DNA of 64,000 nt from Methanocorpusculum sp. (GTDB taxonomy: Archaea; Halobacteriota; Methanomicrobia; Methanomicrobiales; Methanocorpusculaceae): positions 1-64,000 of the forward strand of contig NZ_JAUSPQ010000010.1 in assembly GCF_030655665.1 (NCBI RefSeq), in the 5' to 3' direction. The position numbers and the translations under genes were made by a program. Position 1 is the stretch's first letter, and the number at the start of each line of letters is the position of its first letter. Under the pieces are notes generated by a model that saw only the letters and a list, made by a program, of their open reading frames with translations, was not told the DNA's origin and made no database searches. Below are positions 9,852-18,161 of the stretch, in pieces.

Positions 9852-9880
9852 TGCTCAATCCCAAACATAAACAGTACTAT

Positions 9881-11170
9881 ATGGAAGAAGAGATAAAATC
9901 CCCCAATACCGGTCGAACCCGCGAATCAAACATCTCCCCAAATGCCCTCGACTTCGGGGACCTCAATGACCAATATGCTAAGTTACACGAAGAGGCGATC
10001 TTCCTGAAAAAAGAGAACGATTCTCTCCATAAAATAATCAAGACCACGAAAACCGAGAACGAGTCGCTCAGGCTGGAAAACAACAAGATCCGGATGGACA
10101 ATGCCCAGCTGAAAAAGGAGAATGCGCAGCTCAAGCGTCTGCCGCTGTTTGTTGCGGTCGTTATAGAGAAACTCGAAGAGAATGAACTGTATCTGCGTCA
10201 GCTCGGCAATAATCAGGAGTATGTGACCCAGGCAAACCCTGTGATCTATGCTGAAGTGAAGGCAGGGACCAAAGTCGCGGTCAACAATACGCTTTCGGTC
10301 GTGAAGATCCTTGGAAACACCATCGATGAGCGTGTCCGCGTGATGGAGCTTGAAGAGAAACCGACGATCACGTTCGCCGACATCGGCGGCCTGAAGAATG
10401 AGATCGTCGAGGTGCGCGAAGCGGTCGAATACCCGCTCACACGGCCCGAGTCCTTCGAGAAGTTCGGGGTCATCCCACCCAAAGGCGTGCTTCTGTTCGG
10501 TCCGCCTGGTACCGGTAAGACGCTGATCGCGAAAGCGGTCGCAAACAATGCCGGCGTTCCGTTCCTGAGAATGGCAGGCTCCGAACTTGTGCACAAATAC
10601 ATCGGTGAAGGCGCCCAGTTGGTCCGCGATCTCTTTGAGATGGCACGTGATCTTGCAGTGAAAAACAACGGTGTTGTTGTTTTCATCGATGAGATCGACG
10701 CGGTCGGCAGTATGCGTACGAATGACGGTACTTCCGGCTCTGCCGAGGTCCAGAGGACACTGATGCAGCTTCTTGCCGAGATGGACGGGTTCAACAACCG
10801 CGGGAACATCCGGATCATGGCGGCCACAAACCGCCCCGACATGCTGGATTCAGCACTGCTCCGCCCGGGACGGTTCGACCGCCTGATCAAGATCCCCGCA
10901 CCCGACAGCGAAGCAAGGATGCAGATCTTCAAGGTCCACATGAAGAAGATGGAAGCAGCAGGCTCCCTCTCAGGAATCGATTACGATGAACTGGTGAGAA
11001 TGACCGACAATCTGACCGGTGCCGAGATCGAGGCGATCTGCCGCGAGGCAGGAATGCTTGCCATCAGAAACAATGACGATATGATCACCGGCGTGAACTT
11101 CACGCAGGCGATCCGCAAGGTCAAGCATCAGGATAAGGATGATGACCGTCGCGATATAATGTATATCTAA
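9881..11170 (+). CDS. pan: Proteasome-activating nucleotidase (PAN)
   Basis: 429 residues from the chosen start. This AAA+ ATPase forms a hexameric ring that unfolds proteins and feeds them to the archaeal 20S proteasome. Visible parts are an N-terminal coiled coil (residues ~35-80), an OB-like segment, Walker A GPPGTGKTLIAKA, Walker B VVFIDEIDAVG, the arginine-finger region RPGRFDR, and a C-terminal IMYI that provides the HbYX motif used to dock on the 20S ring. A TATA-like aaaatataaa at 9842-9851 sits about 30 bases before ATG 9881, which argues for a leaderless message and against an in-frame ATG at 9851 inside that box. Confidence 0.93.
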   Translation: MEEEIKSPNTGRTRESNISPNALDFGDLNDQYAKLHEEAIFLKKENDSLHKIIKTTKTENESLRLENNKIRMDNAQLKKENAQLKRLPLFVAVVIEKLEENELYLRQLGNNQEYVTQANPVIYAEVKAGTKVAVNNTLSVVKILGNTIDERVRVMELEEKPTITFADIGGLKNEIVEVREAVEYPLTRPESFEKFGVIPPKGVLLFGPPGTGKTLIAKAVANNAGVPFLRMAGSELVHKYIGEGAQLVRDLFEMARDLAVKNNGVVVFIDEIDAVGSMRTNDGTSGSAEVQRTLMQLLAEMDGFNNRGNIRIMAATNRPDMLDSALLRPGRFDRLIKIPAPDSEARMQIFKVHMKKMEAAGSLSGIDYDELVRMTDNLTGAEIEAICREAGMLAIRNNDDMITGVNFTQAIRKVKHQDKDDDRRDIMYI

Positions 11171-11589
11171 TGCATTTGGTCTGTATTGGAAAACCAGGCG
11201 TGGATCTCTACCGGACCCTCTCGGATTCCGAGACGAGCCGGCATATCCTCCGTTTTTATCACCCAAAGGAGACACCTTGGGGTGTGACATTTGAGGTGGC
11301 GACCATATCAAGCGGTCTTGCTATGGCGAGCGAACTTCGCTGGTATATCATGCGATATATGAAAGAAGTGCTCTTTGAAGATACAGAGCATGACGTTTAT
11401 CTCACCCGTGATCTGGCTCGCGAAGTGTATGAGACCAGGTCTGCGGCTTTGATCGAGGGCTGGAACATCTCGTTTCGCGTCGTTATCCTGGAAAACGGGA
11501 CCTCGGCACGCGTCCCGGACGGCGTGCCCGATCCTCTGGGTGTTGTGCAGACGTTCCATGTATGGGGTCTCGCACAGGAACATCCATAA
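11170..11589 (+). CDS. Uncharacterised archaeal protein, translationally coupled to PAN
   Basis: 139 residues, soluble. Begins MHLVCIGKPGVDLYRTL, followed by SDSETSRHILRFY; the sequence resembles an uncharacterised archaeal family (I believe DUF5804) known from haloarchaea and methanogens. Its ATG shares one base with the PAN stop codon (TAATG), so it is almost certainly co-translated with PAN. That invites a role in protein quality control, but no catalytic motif is visible. Confidence 0.65.
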   Translation: MHLVCIGKPGVDLYRTLSDSETSRHILRFYHPKETPWGVTFEVATISSGLAMASELRWYIMRYMKEVLFEDTEHDVYLTRDLAREVYETRSAALIEGWNISFRVVILENGTSARVPDGVPDPLGVVQTFHVWGLAQEHP

Positions 11590-11627
11590 GTTAAAATTAG
11601 TCGGAATACTAATGGAGTAGTACTAGT

Positions 11628-11951
11628 ATGGCAATTCATCTTTCTTTTACTCTGGATCCCGAGCTTGCCGAGCGGGTGGATATTTTTGCAAAGAAGCAGG
11701 AGCTGGAGAGAAATGAAGCCCTGCTTCGTTTGATCGAAGGGGGACTTATGCAGGCGGAACAGGCAGGGATCGTGCCTCCGCCAAGGGAGAGGAGTTTTAA
11801 GGAGACGATCCGGATGCAGAAGAACATCGATATGCTGGTCAGAAATATCGATGAACTGAAAAAAGAGGTGCGGGTCATGCACCATCTGCTGAATCTGCAG
11901 AAGGATACCGCTGCGGTCAAACCGGCACGCCGCGGGTTCTTTAAAAAATAG
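11628..11951 (+). CDS. Small ribbon-helix-helix-like protein with coiled coil
   Basis: 107 residues. Residues 1-45 fit a ribbon-helix-helix pattern: a short strand (IHLSFTLDPEL), a helix (AERVDIFAKKQEL) and a second helix (ERNEALLRLIEGGLMQAE). Residues ~62-92 form a predicted coiled coil rich in heptad leucine, isoleucine and valine, and the C-terminus is basic (RRGFFKK). GGAG lies about ten bases before the ATG. It may bind DNA as a dimer, or simply oligomerise; the target is unknown. It follows the PAN pair on the same strand. Confidence 0.65.
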   Translation: MAIHLSFTLDPELAERVDIFAKKQELERNEALLRLIEGGLMQAEQAGIVPPPRERSFKETIRMQKNIDMLVRNIDELKKEVRVMHHLLNLQKDTAAVKPARRGFFKK

Positions 11952-11964
11952 GTATTATCTTTTT

Positions 11965-12720
11965 TTATTCAGTTACAACTACCCGGTTTTCCAGCAGGAA
12001 CGGGCTTTTGCGTAAGCAGAGGGAAAGAAGATACGGGTAGTTTCTGCTCAGATACTCCATATGCTCCAGCCACGCGGTAGTGAGCTGACAGTAGACCCGG
12101 TTCACATCTCCTGTAAGGTGGGCGAGATCGGTGACCGGCAGAGTATGAAAATCATCCCGACTTGCGAGTTCTTCCCCCAGATGGAACAGATCCTGCAGAA
12201 GTTTGGAGATGGTATTGTGTTCAAGAAGTACAGGATTTTCGATCAAACGAAGCAGGAAGTCATGATTTTTCATGAAGATTTCCCGGATCTCGTTCAGATC
12301 GTCGGGACTTGGGACCGTTCGTGTGCATAATTTGGATGCATGATCCTTCGCCGCCGTATACTGCCCTTTGGTCCAGGTATTTATGACCTGCATATTCTCA
12401 CGAAGCATTTCGGGTGACTTATCCCACTGGATCATCTTCCTAAGAAGGATGTCGCCCATCTCGGAGAAGAACAGACCGATGATCATGCGGCTTTTTTCCT
12501 GTTGTTCGCGTTTCGCCCGCATGGTCAGGAGGCGGTTGATGATCAGCGTCACGATAAGGATGTTGATCGGGAGAAATCCGAGACTGTTGAATATATAGGA
12601 GAGTGTGTTACTCGCACCGTTGTCCCCGAAGAACAGGAATTTAACTGCGTATACGATGACGGATACGGCGATCAGCATGCAGGCGAGCCGTATTTCCCAG
12701 GTGAGATCTTTCAGCTTCAT
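11965..12720 (-). CDS. Uncharacterised membrane protein with two N-terminal spans
   Basis: 251 residues. Two hydrophobic segments (residues ~11-31 and ~46-66) are followed by about 180 residues of soluble, helix-rich sequence that should face the cytoplasm after RMRAKREQQEKSR-type positive charges. No known domain recognised. The ATG overlaps the stop of the upstream isomerase-like gene (ATGA), so the two are co-transcribed. Confidence 0.65.
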   Translation of the reverse strand: MKLKDLTWEIRLACMLIAVSVIVYAVKFLFFGDNGASNTLSYIFNSLGFLPINILIVTLIINRLLTMRAKREQQEKSRMIIGLFFSEMGDILLRKMIQWDKSPEMLRENMQVINTWTKGQYTAAKDHASKLCTRTVPSPDDLNEIREIFMKNHDFLLRLIENPVLLEHNTISKLLQDLFHLGEELASRDDFHTLPVTDLAHLTGDVNRVYCQLTTAWLEHMEYLSRNYPYLLSLCLRKSPFLLENRVVVTE

Positions 12721-13442
12721 GAATATCCCCCCTCTCGGAGCACATTCAGGCTTTGCAGTGCTCCTTCCAGTGTCTCGACTTCGATGACCGGGTGGCTGAC
12801 ATTGTTTTCCCGAACTTTGGTCATGACCTTATCAAAGTCGATATTACCTTCACCGATCGCCGAGTGGCTGTCATGTTTTCCGTCGTTATCATGGAGATGA
12901 ACATGGGAGAAGGGGACCTCCAGAAACTCTTTCAGTGTTCCACACTCGTTGGCGTGGCCCACGTCCAGACAGAAAAGGGCGCCGTCCAGGAGTTCAATAT
13001 CGGCCGGGGTCTGGAGATAAAAGTATCCCCAGTTCCCCATATTTTCAATAAAATACGTCACGCCGAACTCGGCAGCATCCGACCGGATCTGTGCAAGGGA
13101 GGCACGGAGATTTTTGCCGGCGAGTTCCCGCTCGTACTCCCATGCAATATATCCCGGGTGGATAACGACCGGAGCGTCGACCTCTGCAGCTATTGATAAT
13201 GTGTCATGGATGACCTCCACGGCGGCACGGCGTATAGGTTCCAGAACCGAGGCGAGGTTCACCCCGCGTGAAGGAGCATGGATGCTGTATTTGTATGAGT
13301 ATGAGAGAAGGAGCGCTGCATCTGTCAGAAAATGGGGTCCGTCATCCATGATCTCGACATGACCCGTGTGGGGGGCAAGTGTTTCCAGCGCAGCATCCAG
13401 CGGAGTGGAGTGGAGGCAATGCGTCGAGATAGAGTAATCCAT
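12717..13442 (-). CDS. Sugar phosphate isomerase/epimerase-like TIM-barrel protein
   Basis: 241 residues with the AP-endonuclease-2/xylose-isomerase-like barrel. Metal-ligand positions are visible: HAPSRG, VIHPGY, FIENMG, CLDVGHANEC, HVHLHDNDGKHDSH and VIEVE at the strand ends, giving the His/Asp/Glu set expected for divalent-metal binding. Members isomerise or epimerise sugars or cut abasic DNA; which applies is unclear. I start at 13442 (MDYSISTH) because the barrel's first strand begins there; an in-frame ATG 48 bases further upstream would add an unrelated tail. Confidence 0.7.
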   Translation of the reverse strand: MDYSISTHCLHSTPLDAALETLAPHTGHVEIMDDGPHFLTDAALLLSYSYKYSIHAPSRGVNLASVLEPIRRAAVEVIHDTLSIAAEVDAPVVIHPGYIAWEYERELAGKNLRASLAQIRSDAAEFGVTYFIENMGNWGYFYLQTPADIELLDGALFCLDVGHANECGTLKEFLEVPFSHVHLHDNDGKHDSHSAIGEGNIDFDKVMTKVRENNVSHPVIEVETLEGALQSLNVLREGGYS

Positions 13443-13541
13443 AATGCTAAGTATTGAAGGTCCGCACAAAAAAATGATTCGCACCCGCACACCGGATAGG
13501 TGCCCGCCAACTCTTTATCATCCACGCACAAACAAATAGGC

Positions 13542-14264
13542 ATGAATACGGGAGAACAGACCAGAAAGGAGTGGATATATCGTATCCTGAAACGCGTCTT
13601 CTTTCTGGTCGTCCCGATACTGGTATATCTCATTCTTCTTGGCGTTTTCTGGTTCGTGTATCCGCCACAGACAGGTGTGTTCACGCTTCCGCCAAGCACG
13701 GAGTATCTCGCACTAATCGGCCTTATGGGCGCTTATCTCGTCCCGCCGTTCGGGAAAGAAACGATCGTCCCTTTGGCACTCGGTCTGGGGTATCCGATAT
13801 GGGTGATCTTTCTCGGAGTCGTCGGCATGGACATCGTCACGGCGACGTTTGTTTCCTTAAACTTTGATCTGCTGCTGAAGGTCCCGCTTGTCGGCAGATG
13901 GATCAGATGGGTCATGCGGACTGCTGATAAGCTCAGGAAAACGAAACCGTGGATCGAACAGCTGTCGAGTGCAGGACTGCTGCTGTTTATGTACATCCCG
14001 CTGCAGGGATCGGGATCGATAACCTGTTCGGTGCTCGGTCGGCTGCTTGGGTATAAACCGGCTGTGAGTCTCGGTCTGGTCGTTATCGGGAGTGTGCTTT
14101 CCACGCTGACGGTCGCACTGGGCGCTTCCTCGGTCATCCAGCTGTGGTACATCCATCCGCTTCTTGGTGTTGCCGCTGCCGTTCTCATCCTTGCGGCGAT
14201 CGTGGTGATCGCGTACTTCTGGAGCAGGTTTACAAAGAGGTTTTACCGCTTGGAGGGGACATGA
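13542..14264 (+). CDS. Putative small multidrug export family membrane protein (COG2426-like), copy 1
   Basis: 240 residues and about six hydrophobic spans. The motif PPFGKETIVPLALGLGYP near residue 70 and the later LFMYIPLQGSGSITCSVLGRLLG match the Sm_multidrug_ex family (PF06695), a poorly characterised group of archaeal and bacterial membrane proteins. A paralogue follows directly with a 4-base ATGA overlap. Start chosen at MNTGEQ; an in-frame ATG at 13500 has no ribosome site either, so the start is uncertain. Confidence 0.7.
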   Translation: MNTGEQTRKEWIYRILKRVFFLVVPILVYLILLGVFWFVYPPQTGVFTLPPSTEYLALIGLMGAYLVPPFGKETIVPLALGLGYPIWVIFLGVVGMDIVTATFVSLNFDLLLKVPLVGRWIRWVMRTADKLRKTKPWIEQLSSAGLLLFMYIPLQGSGSITCSVLGRLLGYKPAVSLGLVVIGSVLSTLTVALGASSVIQLWYIHPLLGVAAAVLILAAIVVIAYFWSRFTKRFYRLEGT

Positions 14265-14944
14265 GCGAGGAGATTTCCCCGTATTATAAACCGCAGCTGA
14301 AGACAAGAGTGGTGATGACGTTTGGGATGCTGGGCATTCTCGCCGTTTTCATCATCTGGCTTTTTGCGTATCTGCCGACCGACCAGTTCATTCTCGGAAT
14401 CTCTCTGTTCGCTCTGTATATGGCGCCGGGTGCGGGAAAAGAGAGTATCATCCCGGTGATGATGGGGTTTGGCTATCCCTGGTGGCTGGTGCTCGCCGGG
14501 ATCGTAACGATCGACATGACACTTGCGGTCCTGATCTCCTTTAACTTTGATCTGCTGCTGAAGATACCGGTACTTGGTCAGGTGCTGATGTTTTTTACGG
14601 AGAAAACGAACAAGATCCTGCAGAAACGGCCGTGGATCAAAGGTCTTTCCGTAGGTGGCCTGCTGATTTTCATGTATGTTCCGTTTATGGGATCGAGTGC
14701 GATCGACACTTCGATCATCGGAAGACTCCTTTCGATCCATCCGAAGATCATCCTGCCGATCGTGTTCGCGGGGAGCATCCTTGCAACGCTGACGATGGCA
14801 TTTGGCGCGAGGGCGATCATCGATCTCTGGTTTGTGCAGCCGATATATGCAGTAGGGGCAGTGGCGGCGGTGATCGCCGTCGGTATTTTGATCTATATCG
14901 GCTGGCAGAAGTTTACTGCCCGTCGGTTCCCAAAAAAAGAGTGA
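14261..14944 (+). CDS. Putative small multidrug export family membrane protein (COG2426-like), copy 2
   Basis: 227 residues, clearly homologous to the preceding gene: APGAGKESIIPVMMGFGYP replaces PPFGKETIVPLALGLGYP, NFDLLLKIP is shared, and IFMYVPFMGSSAIDTSIIGRLL matches the end motif. About six membrane spans. GGAGGGG lies just before the ATG, which overlaps the stop of copy 1. The tandem arrangement suggests a heterodimer or a recent duplication with divergence; substrate unknown. Confidence 0.72.
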   Translation: MSEEISPYYKPQLKTRVVMTFGMLGILAVFIIWLFAYLPTDQFILGISLFALYMAPGAGKESIIPVMMGFGYPWWLVLAGIVTIDMTLAVLISFNFDLLLKIPVLGQVLMFFTEKTNKILQKRPWIKGLSVGGLLIFMYVPFMGSSAIDTSIIGRLLSIHPKIILPIVFAGSILATLTMAFGARAIIDLWFVQPIYAVGAVAAVIAVGILIYIGWQKFTARRFPKKE

Positions 14945-14950
14945 AGGTCC

Positions 14951-15283
14951 TTATTTTTTCAGATATATTATCCAGCCGATACCTACTCCCATTACTGCAG
15001 TGATGACATAAAAGGCAAGGTAGACCAGAGCCGAGTCATTGTAGTAGAGATACAAAGTAGGGATGAAGGCAATGCCTGCGATGAACGGGTGAAGGATAGC
15101 GGATTTTTTTAAGCCGCAGATGAGGCCGAAAACAATGCCTGTTATGAGGCAGGCGAGGGGATTGATTACGAGGAGAAGAAACCAGGCAGGCCCGCCCGCC
15201 AGAAGAAATGGAGCGGGAAGGAGATAATAGATAAGGCCGAGGAAGACGAGTGTGCCGAAAAAGACAGGGATAAGCGGTTTCAT
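14951..15283 (-). CDS. Small hydrophobic membrane protein
   Basis: 110 residues, three or four hydrophobic spans covering nearly the whole chain, ending in a basic YLKK. No family recognised. It follows the 60-residue membrane protein gene by three bases, implying co-transcription, and ends six bases from the convergent exporter gene. Confidence 0.55.
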   Translation of the reverse strand: MKPLIPVFFGTLVFLGLIYYLLPAPFLLAGGPAWFLLLVINPLACLITGIVFGLICGLKKSAILHPFIAGIAFIPTLYLYYNDSALVYLAFYVITAVMGVGIGWIIYLKK

Positions 15284-15286
15284 GGT

Positions 15287-15469
15287 CTATTTGTTGAAGA
15301 GAAGGAGTGCTACACCATAAAGGGATACGCCAATGGAGAGCATCAGGATCGCGGACTCCGGCTGGATCTTCTGCATGAGGGATAGGACAAAGACCGCGAC
15401 ACCCATGGCAAGACCAATGGCTGTGCAGATGAGTTTCGGGTGATTGACCGGTACATTTTCCTGTGTCAT
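15287..15469 (-). CDS. Very small two-span membrane protein
   Basis: 60 residues: a short polar N-terminus (MTQENVPVNHPK), two hydrophobic helices separated by QKIQPES, and an NK end. The composition and its tight spacing to the next gene support it being real, but there is no homology I can name. Confidence 0.5.
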   Translation of the reverse strand: MTQENVPVNHPKLICTAIGLAMGVAVFVLSLMQKIQPESAILMLSIGVSLYGVALLLFNK

Positions 15470-15690
15470 GGATATTCATATGTCCCTTCTTCCATATGAA
15501 AAGAGCGGGGTGTTTTTGCATGCCCGCGATATGTCCGACCTCCGCTGAATCGGGTGTCTCTGCGCTCTCAGGTTTGGAGCGGGTTTTTGGCGTGAATACG
15601 ACGGGCTGTACGATACACATAGGCAGATAATCCCCGGAAGAGTCTGACATTCTCCCGATTGAAACGGTGGCTTTATAACTTCCGAGAGGC

Positions 15691-15698
15691 TATTTAGT
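15691..15698 (+). promoter_or_regulatory. Candidate TATA box of the tRNA-Arg gene
   Basis: TATTTAGT lies about 26-33 bases before the mature tRNA 5' end. This spacing would start transcription close to the tRNA. Confidence 0.35.
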
Positions 15699-15723
15699 AG
15701 AGCACTTAGTGTGCAAAAGTCAA

Positions 15724-15795
15724 GTCCCGGTAGGGTAGAGGATATCCTAGAAGCCTGCGGAGCTTTTGACCGGGGTTCAAGTCCCCGCCGGGACG
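15724..15795 (+). tRNA. tRNA-Arg (anticodon GCG)
   Basis: A full cloverleaf folds. The acceptor stem is GTCCCGG/CCGGGAC with discriminator G at 15795. The anticodon stem is GAAGC/GCTTT (15750-15754 with 15762-15766) around the loop CTGCGGA, giving anticodon GCG at 15757-15759, which reads CGC arginine codons. The T arm is CGGGG-TTCAAGT-CCCCG. The D stem is short, with G-U and a mismatch, as is common. No intron is present and CCA is not encoded. Confidence 0.93.
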
Positions 15796-15800
15796 TATCA

Positions 15801-15835
15801 GCCGATCCATCGGGGATCGGCAGCGTCCATTTTTT
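15801..15835 (+). terminator. Hairpin plus T-run after tRNA-Arg
   Basis: GCCGATCC (15801-15808) pairs perfectly with GGATCGGC (15814-15821) around a 5-base loop; a run of six T follows at about 15830-15835. Position directly after the tRNA fits a terminator. Confidence 0.6.
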
Positions 15836-15950
15836 GTAGATTATTTTTGTTTCGTGTACACTCTGATGTTATGATTTATCATGCTCTCGGCACCGAATCG
15901 GATCGATGCAGGCTAGAGAGCTGATTAAAAGGCGTTCGATTTTGCAGAAA

Positions 15951-16119
15951 CCTGAATTTGACCGTTGACAAATATACTTCTCCCACATCTCATTCCTTTT
16001 TCTGAATAATGGTAATTTATTCTAAAAAGTAAGTGACTCACGAGAGCGTTTATCAAGGCTTATGAAAAATGATCAGGGATACTCATTATGTGATATTACC
16101 ACTAACTGTCAATTTCAGG
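15951..16119. mobile_element. Simple miniature inverted-repeat element (MITE), 169 bp
   Basis: The ends are inverted: CCTGAATTTGACCGTTG on the left and AACTGTCAATTTCAGG on the right. These closely match the termini of the IS at 53169-54827, so the element is probably a non-autonomous relative moved by that transposase. Flanks cagaaa and ctgaaa would be a 6-bp target duplication with one change. It is the uninterrupted form of the outer element seen at 5257-5762 and 39252-39763. It ends 16 bases past the mutY-like stop. No gene inside. Confidence 0.75.
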
Positions 16120-16134
16120 CTGAAAAAAATACGT

Positions 16135-17028
16135 TCAGCCCTGATGGGTATTGCTTTCATCCAGCGATCGACCGGACAAGCGGTATTGATGTTCAGATTC
16201 CCTGACGAAAAAAGCCTCATCCGCCATTTTATCCATGATTCGCCGGACACGCACCGGGTCCTCGTTCATCTCCGTTGCAAAAACATCCGGGCTCCCACAT
16301 TTTCGTTCGAGCATTTTTTTCAAAACATTGCCGCGGATCTTCCGGTCTGAGCCTTCGAAGGTCTTCTGTTTCGTGTACTGGCGGCTCCGCTGATTCGGAT
16401 TTTTTACGGATGCCTTCAGTGCCGTTCCAAGATCCATCAAAGCCCAGTACCACTCCCGGGAGTTTGCCGGGAGCATGGCTGAGATGAGCGGAAGAAGCTC
16501 GCAGTCATCAACGATTCCGCCTTCTTCGAAAAAATAATGGATGAATACTCTCCTGATGTTTGTCTCGATGAATACGACCGGTCGGTTGAAGGCAAACGCC
16601 GCGATCGAGCAGGATGTGGCAGGCCCTATTCCCGGAAGCGTCCTGAGGATCATCGGATCATCCGGGATCTTCCCGCCGTACTCATCCACGATAACGCCCG
16701 CAAGTTTTTTGAGGCTGAGAGCACGGCGGTTGTACCCCATCCCCTGCCATGCGGCGAGAAGATCTGCCTGCTCTGCCTTCGCGAGAGCATAGATGTCGGG
16801 AAACGTTTCGATGAACTTCGGATAGATCACCGCGACCCGCGGGACCTGGGTCTGCTGAAGCATAACTTCGGAGACCAGGATCCTGTACGGGTCATCGGTG
16901 TGCCGCCATTCCATGTCATGCCGACCCTTTGCAGCGTAAAACTCCAGAACATGATGCTGAAAATCTGCAATAAGCGAGGGGGTGATCCCCTCTTCCCTAA
17001 ACCGGGTCCGAATCTCGGAGACAAGCAT
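16135..17028 (-). CDS. MutY-like HhH-GPD DNA glycosylase lacking the iron-sulfur cluster
   Basis: 297 residues of the endonuclease III/MutY superfamily, which excise mispaired or damaged bases. SEVMLQQTQVPRV (about residue 52) supplies the conserved catalytic Glu and the MutY-type QQTQV; the helix-hairpin-helix LPGIGPATSCSIAAF follows near residue 130. Two features are unusual. The general-base Asp of E. coli MutY (LDGNVKRV) is Glu here (FIETNIRRV). The four-cysteine motif that binds 4Fe-4S after the GPD region is absent. Clusterless MutY relatives are known, so activity is plausible, but the substrate could differ. The gene begins three bases after the AbrB-PhoU gene. Confidence 0.75.
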   Translation of the reverse strand: MLVSEIRTRFREEGITPSLIADFQHHVLEFYAAKGRHDMEWRHTDDPYRILVSEVMLQQTQVPRVAVIYPKFIETFPDIYALAKAEQADLLAAWQGMGYNRRALSLKKLAGVIVDEYGGKIPDDPMILRTLPGIGPATSCSIAAFAFNRPVVFIETNIRRVFIHYFFEEGGIVDDCELLPLISAMLPANSREWYWALMDLGTALKASVKNPNQRSRQYTKQKTFEGSDRKIRGNVLKKMLERKCGSPDVFATEMNEDPVRVRRIMDKMADEAFFVRESEHQYRLSGRSLDESNTHQG

Positions 17029-17030
17029 CT

Positions 17031-18032
17031 TTACTGTGAGACCATACGGTTGATCAGGATCTCGGCGATATCAGAACTGTACTCGGTGATCCTGTGAAGA
17101 CTCTGAGCGATCTGGGTCACGGCGACCGCCTCGGGGACCCGCATCTTGCGGATCGAATCTGCAAGACCATGATACTTTGGTCCCATATCCTCCACCTCGG
17201 TGATGATCTTATTTGCCCCGGGAATGCTGCCGGAGTATATGGCCTGTATACTTTTATTGAAGATATCCAGTGAAAACTCGCTCAGCTCGGTCAGTTTCAT
17301 AACGAGCATCCGGTCGATCCCTTTTTCGATGAGGACTGCAGCCGCCTCGGCGATGAGAACCGTGTGGTCGCCGACACGTTCGATGATCCGGGAGATCTGA
17401 TAATAGGTCGCGGCGATGCCTGGCGTGATCCCCATCTTCAGAGAAAGCGACGGGTTTTCCACGATCAGGGAAAACTGGCGGTGGACCAGCCAGTGAAGAC
17501 GGTCGACATCCGTGTCCCTCGCGATGACGTCTTCGGCGAGATCGAGTCGTCCCTGTTCAAGAGCGTTGAGTGCATCTTCATGCATGCCTTTCACGATCAC
17601 ATACATCCGGCGGATGGTGTTCTCAAAAGGCATCTCGGTGGGGTTCAGGATGTCTTTGAGAACGATACTGTTGTCCGTCTCCTCCGAGACCTCCTGGCCG
17701 ATCGTCATCTGCGTGAATTTCCGGACTGCCATCCGAACCTTCGGCGGGATCCTGCCGGCAGATGTGATCTTTATTGTTGTAAATCCGGAGATATATGCGC
17801 CGATCAGTGAACGCAGAAGCGTCGTCGGGTCGGGATAATCCTTGAGTCCAAACTCTTTTGTCCTTGCCGTGCTGTCATAATGCAGATTCGGCGTGATAAG
17901 CAGGGTGCCGTCGGCCTGAGACACTACGCCCAGGGGATCATTCTTCTGAATATTTCTCTCACGGATCCATCCCTTTGGGAGAGATAGTACATAAGATGAT
18001 CCGCCTGTCATCTGAACTTTCCGGATTTCCAT
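17031..18032 (-). CDS. AbrB/SpoVT-PhoU fusion, archaeal phosphate-uptake regulator
   Basis: 333 residues. The N-terminal ~50 residues (MEIRKVQMTGGSSYVLSLPKGW, then LGVVSQADGTLLI) are a swapped-hairpin AbrB-type DNA-binding domain. The rest carries PhoU-type helical repeats with the E/D-x3-D metal-binding pattern seen in RIIERVGDHTVLIAE and RITEYSSDIAEI. It is transcribed divergently from pstS across a 129-base AT-rich spacer, which strongly suggests that it senses phosphate or PstB state and represses the pst operon and itself; this is inference. The mutY-like gene rides behind it. Confidence 0.82.
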   Translation of the reverse strand: MEIRKVQMTGGSSYVLSLPKGWIRERNIQKNDPLGVVSQADGTLLITPNLHYDSTARTKEFGLKDYPDPTTLLRSLIGAYISGFTTIKITSAGRIPPKVRMAVRKFTQMTIGQEVSEETDNSIVLKDILNPTEMPFENTIRRMYVIVKGMHEDALNALEQGRLDLAEDVIARDTDVDRLHWLVHRQFSLIVENPSLSLKMGITPGIAATYYQISRIIERVGDHTVLIAEAAAVLIEKGIDRMLVMKLTELSEFSLDIFNKSIQAIYSGSIPGANKIITEVEDMGPKYHGLADSIRKMRVPEAVAVTQIAQSLHRITEYSSDIAEILINRMVSQ

Positions 18033-18081
18033 TCAGTATATATTCACCTGCACAGTATTTAATCTCTGCGAAAATCTATAG

Positions 18082-18096
18082 AGATATCATATATCT
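18082..18096. promoter_or_regulatory. Palindromic candidate operator between phoU-like regulator and pstS
   Basis: AGATATCATATATCT is a perfect 6-3-6 palindrome in the middle of the divergent intergenic region. A related half, gagatatagat, follows at 18111-18121. An AbrB-fold dimer encoded next door is the obvious candidate binder, but AT-rich palindromes are easy to find in promoters. Confidence 0.4.
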
Positions 18097-18161
18097 ATTG
18101 GAATTATGGGGAGATATAGATAAATCATAATATCCACAATCTATGTCGAATATTACTATAC

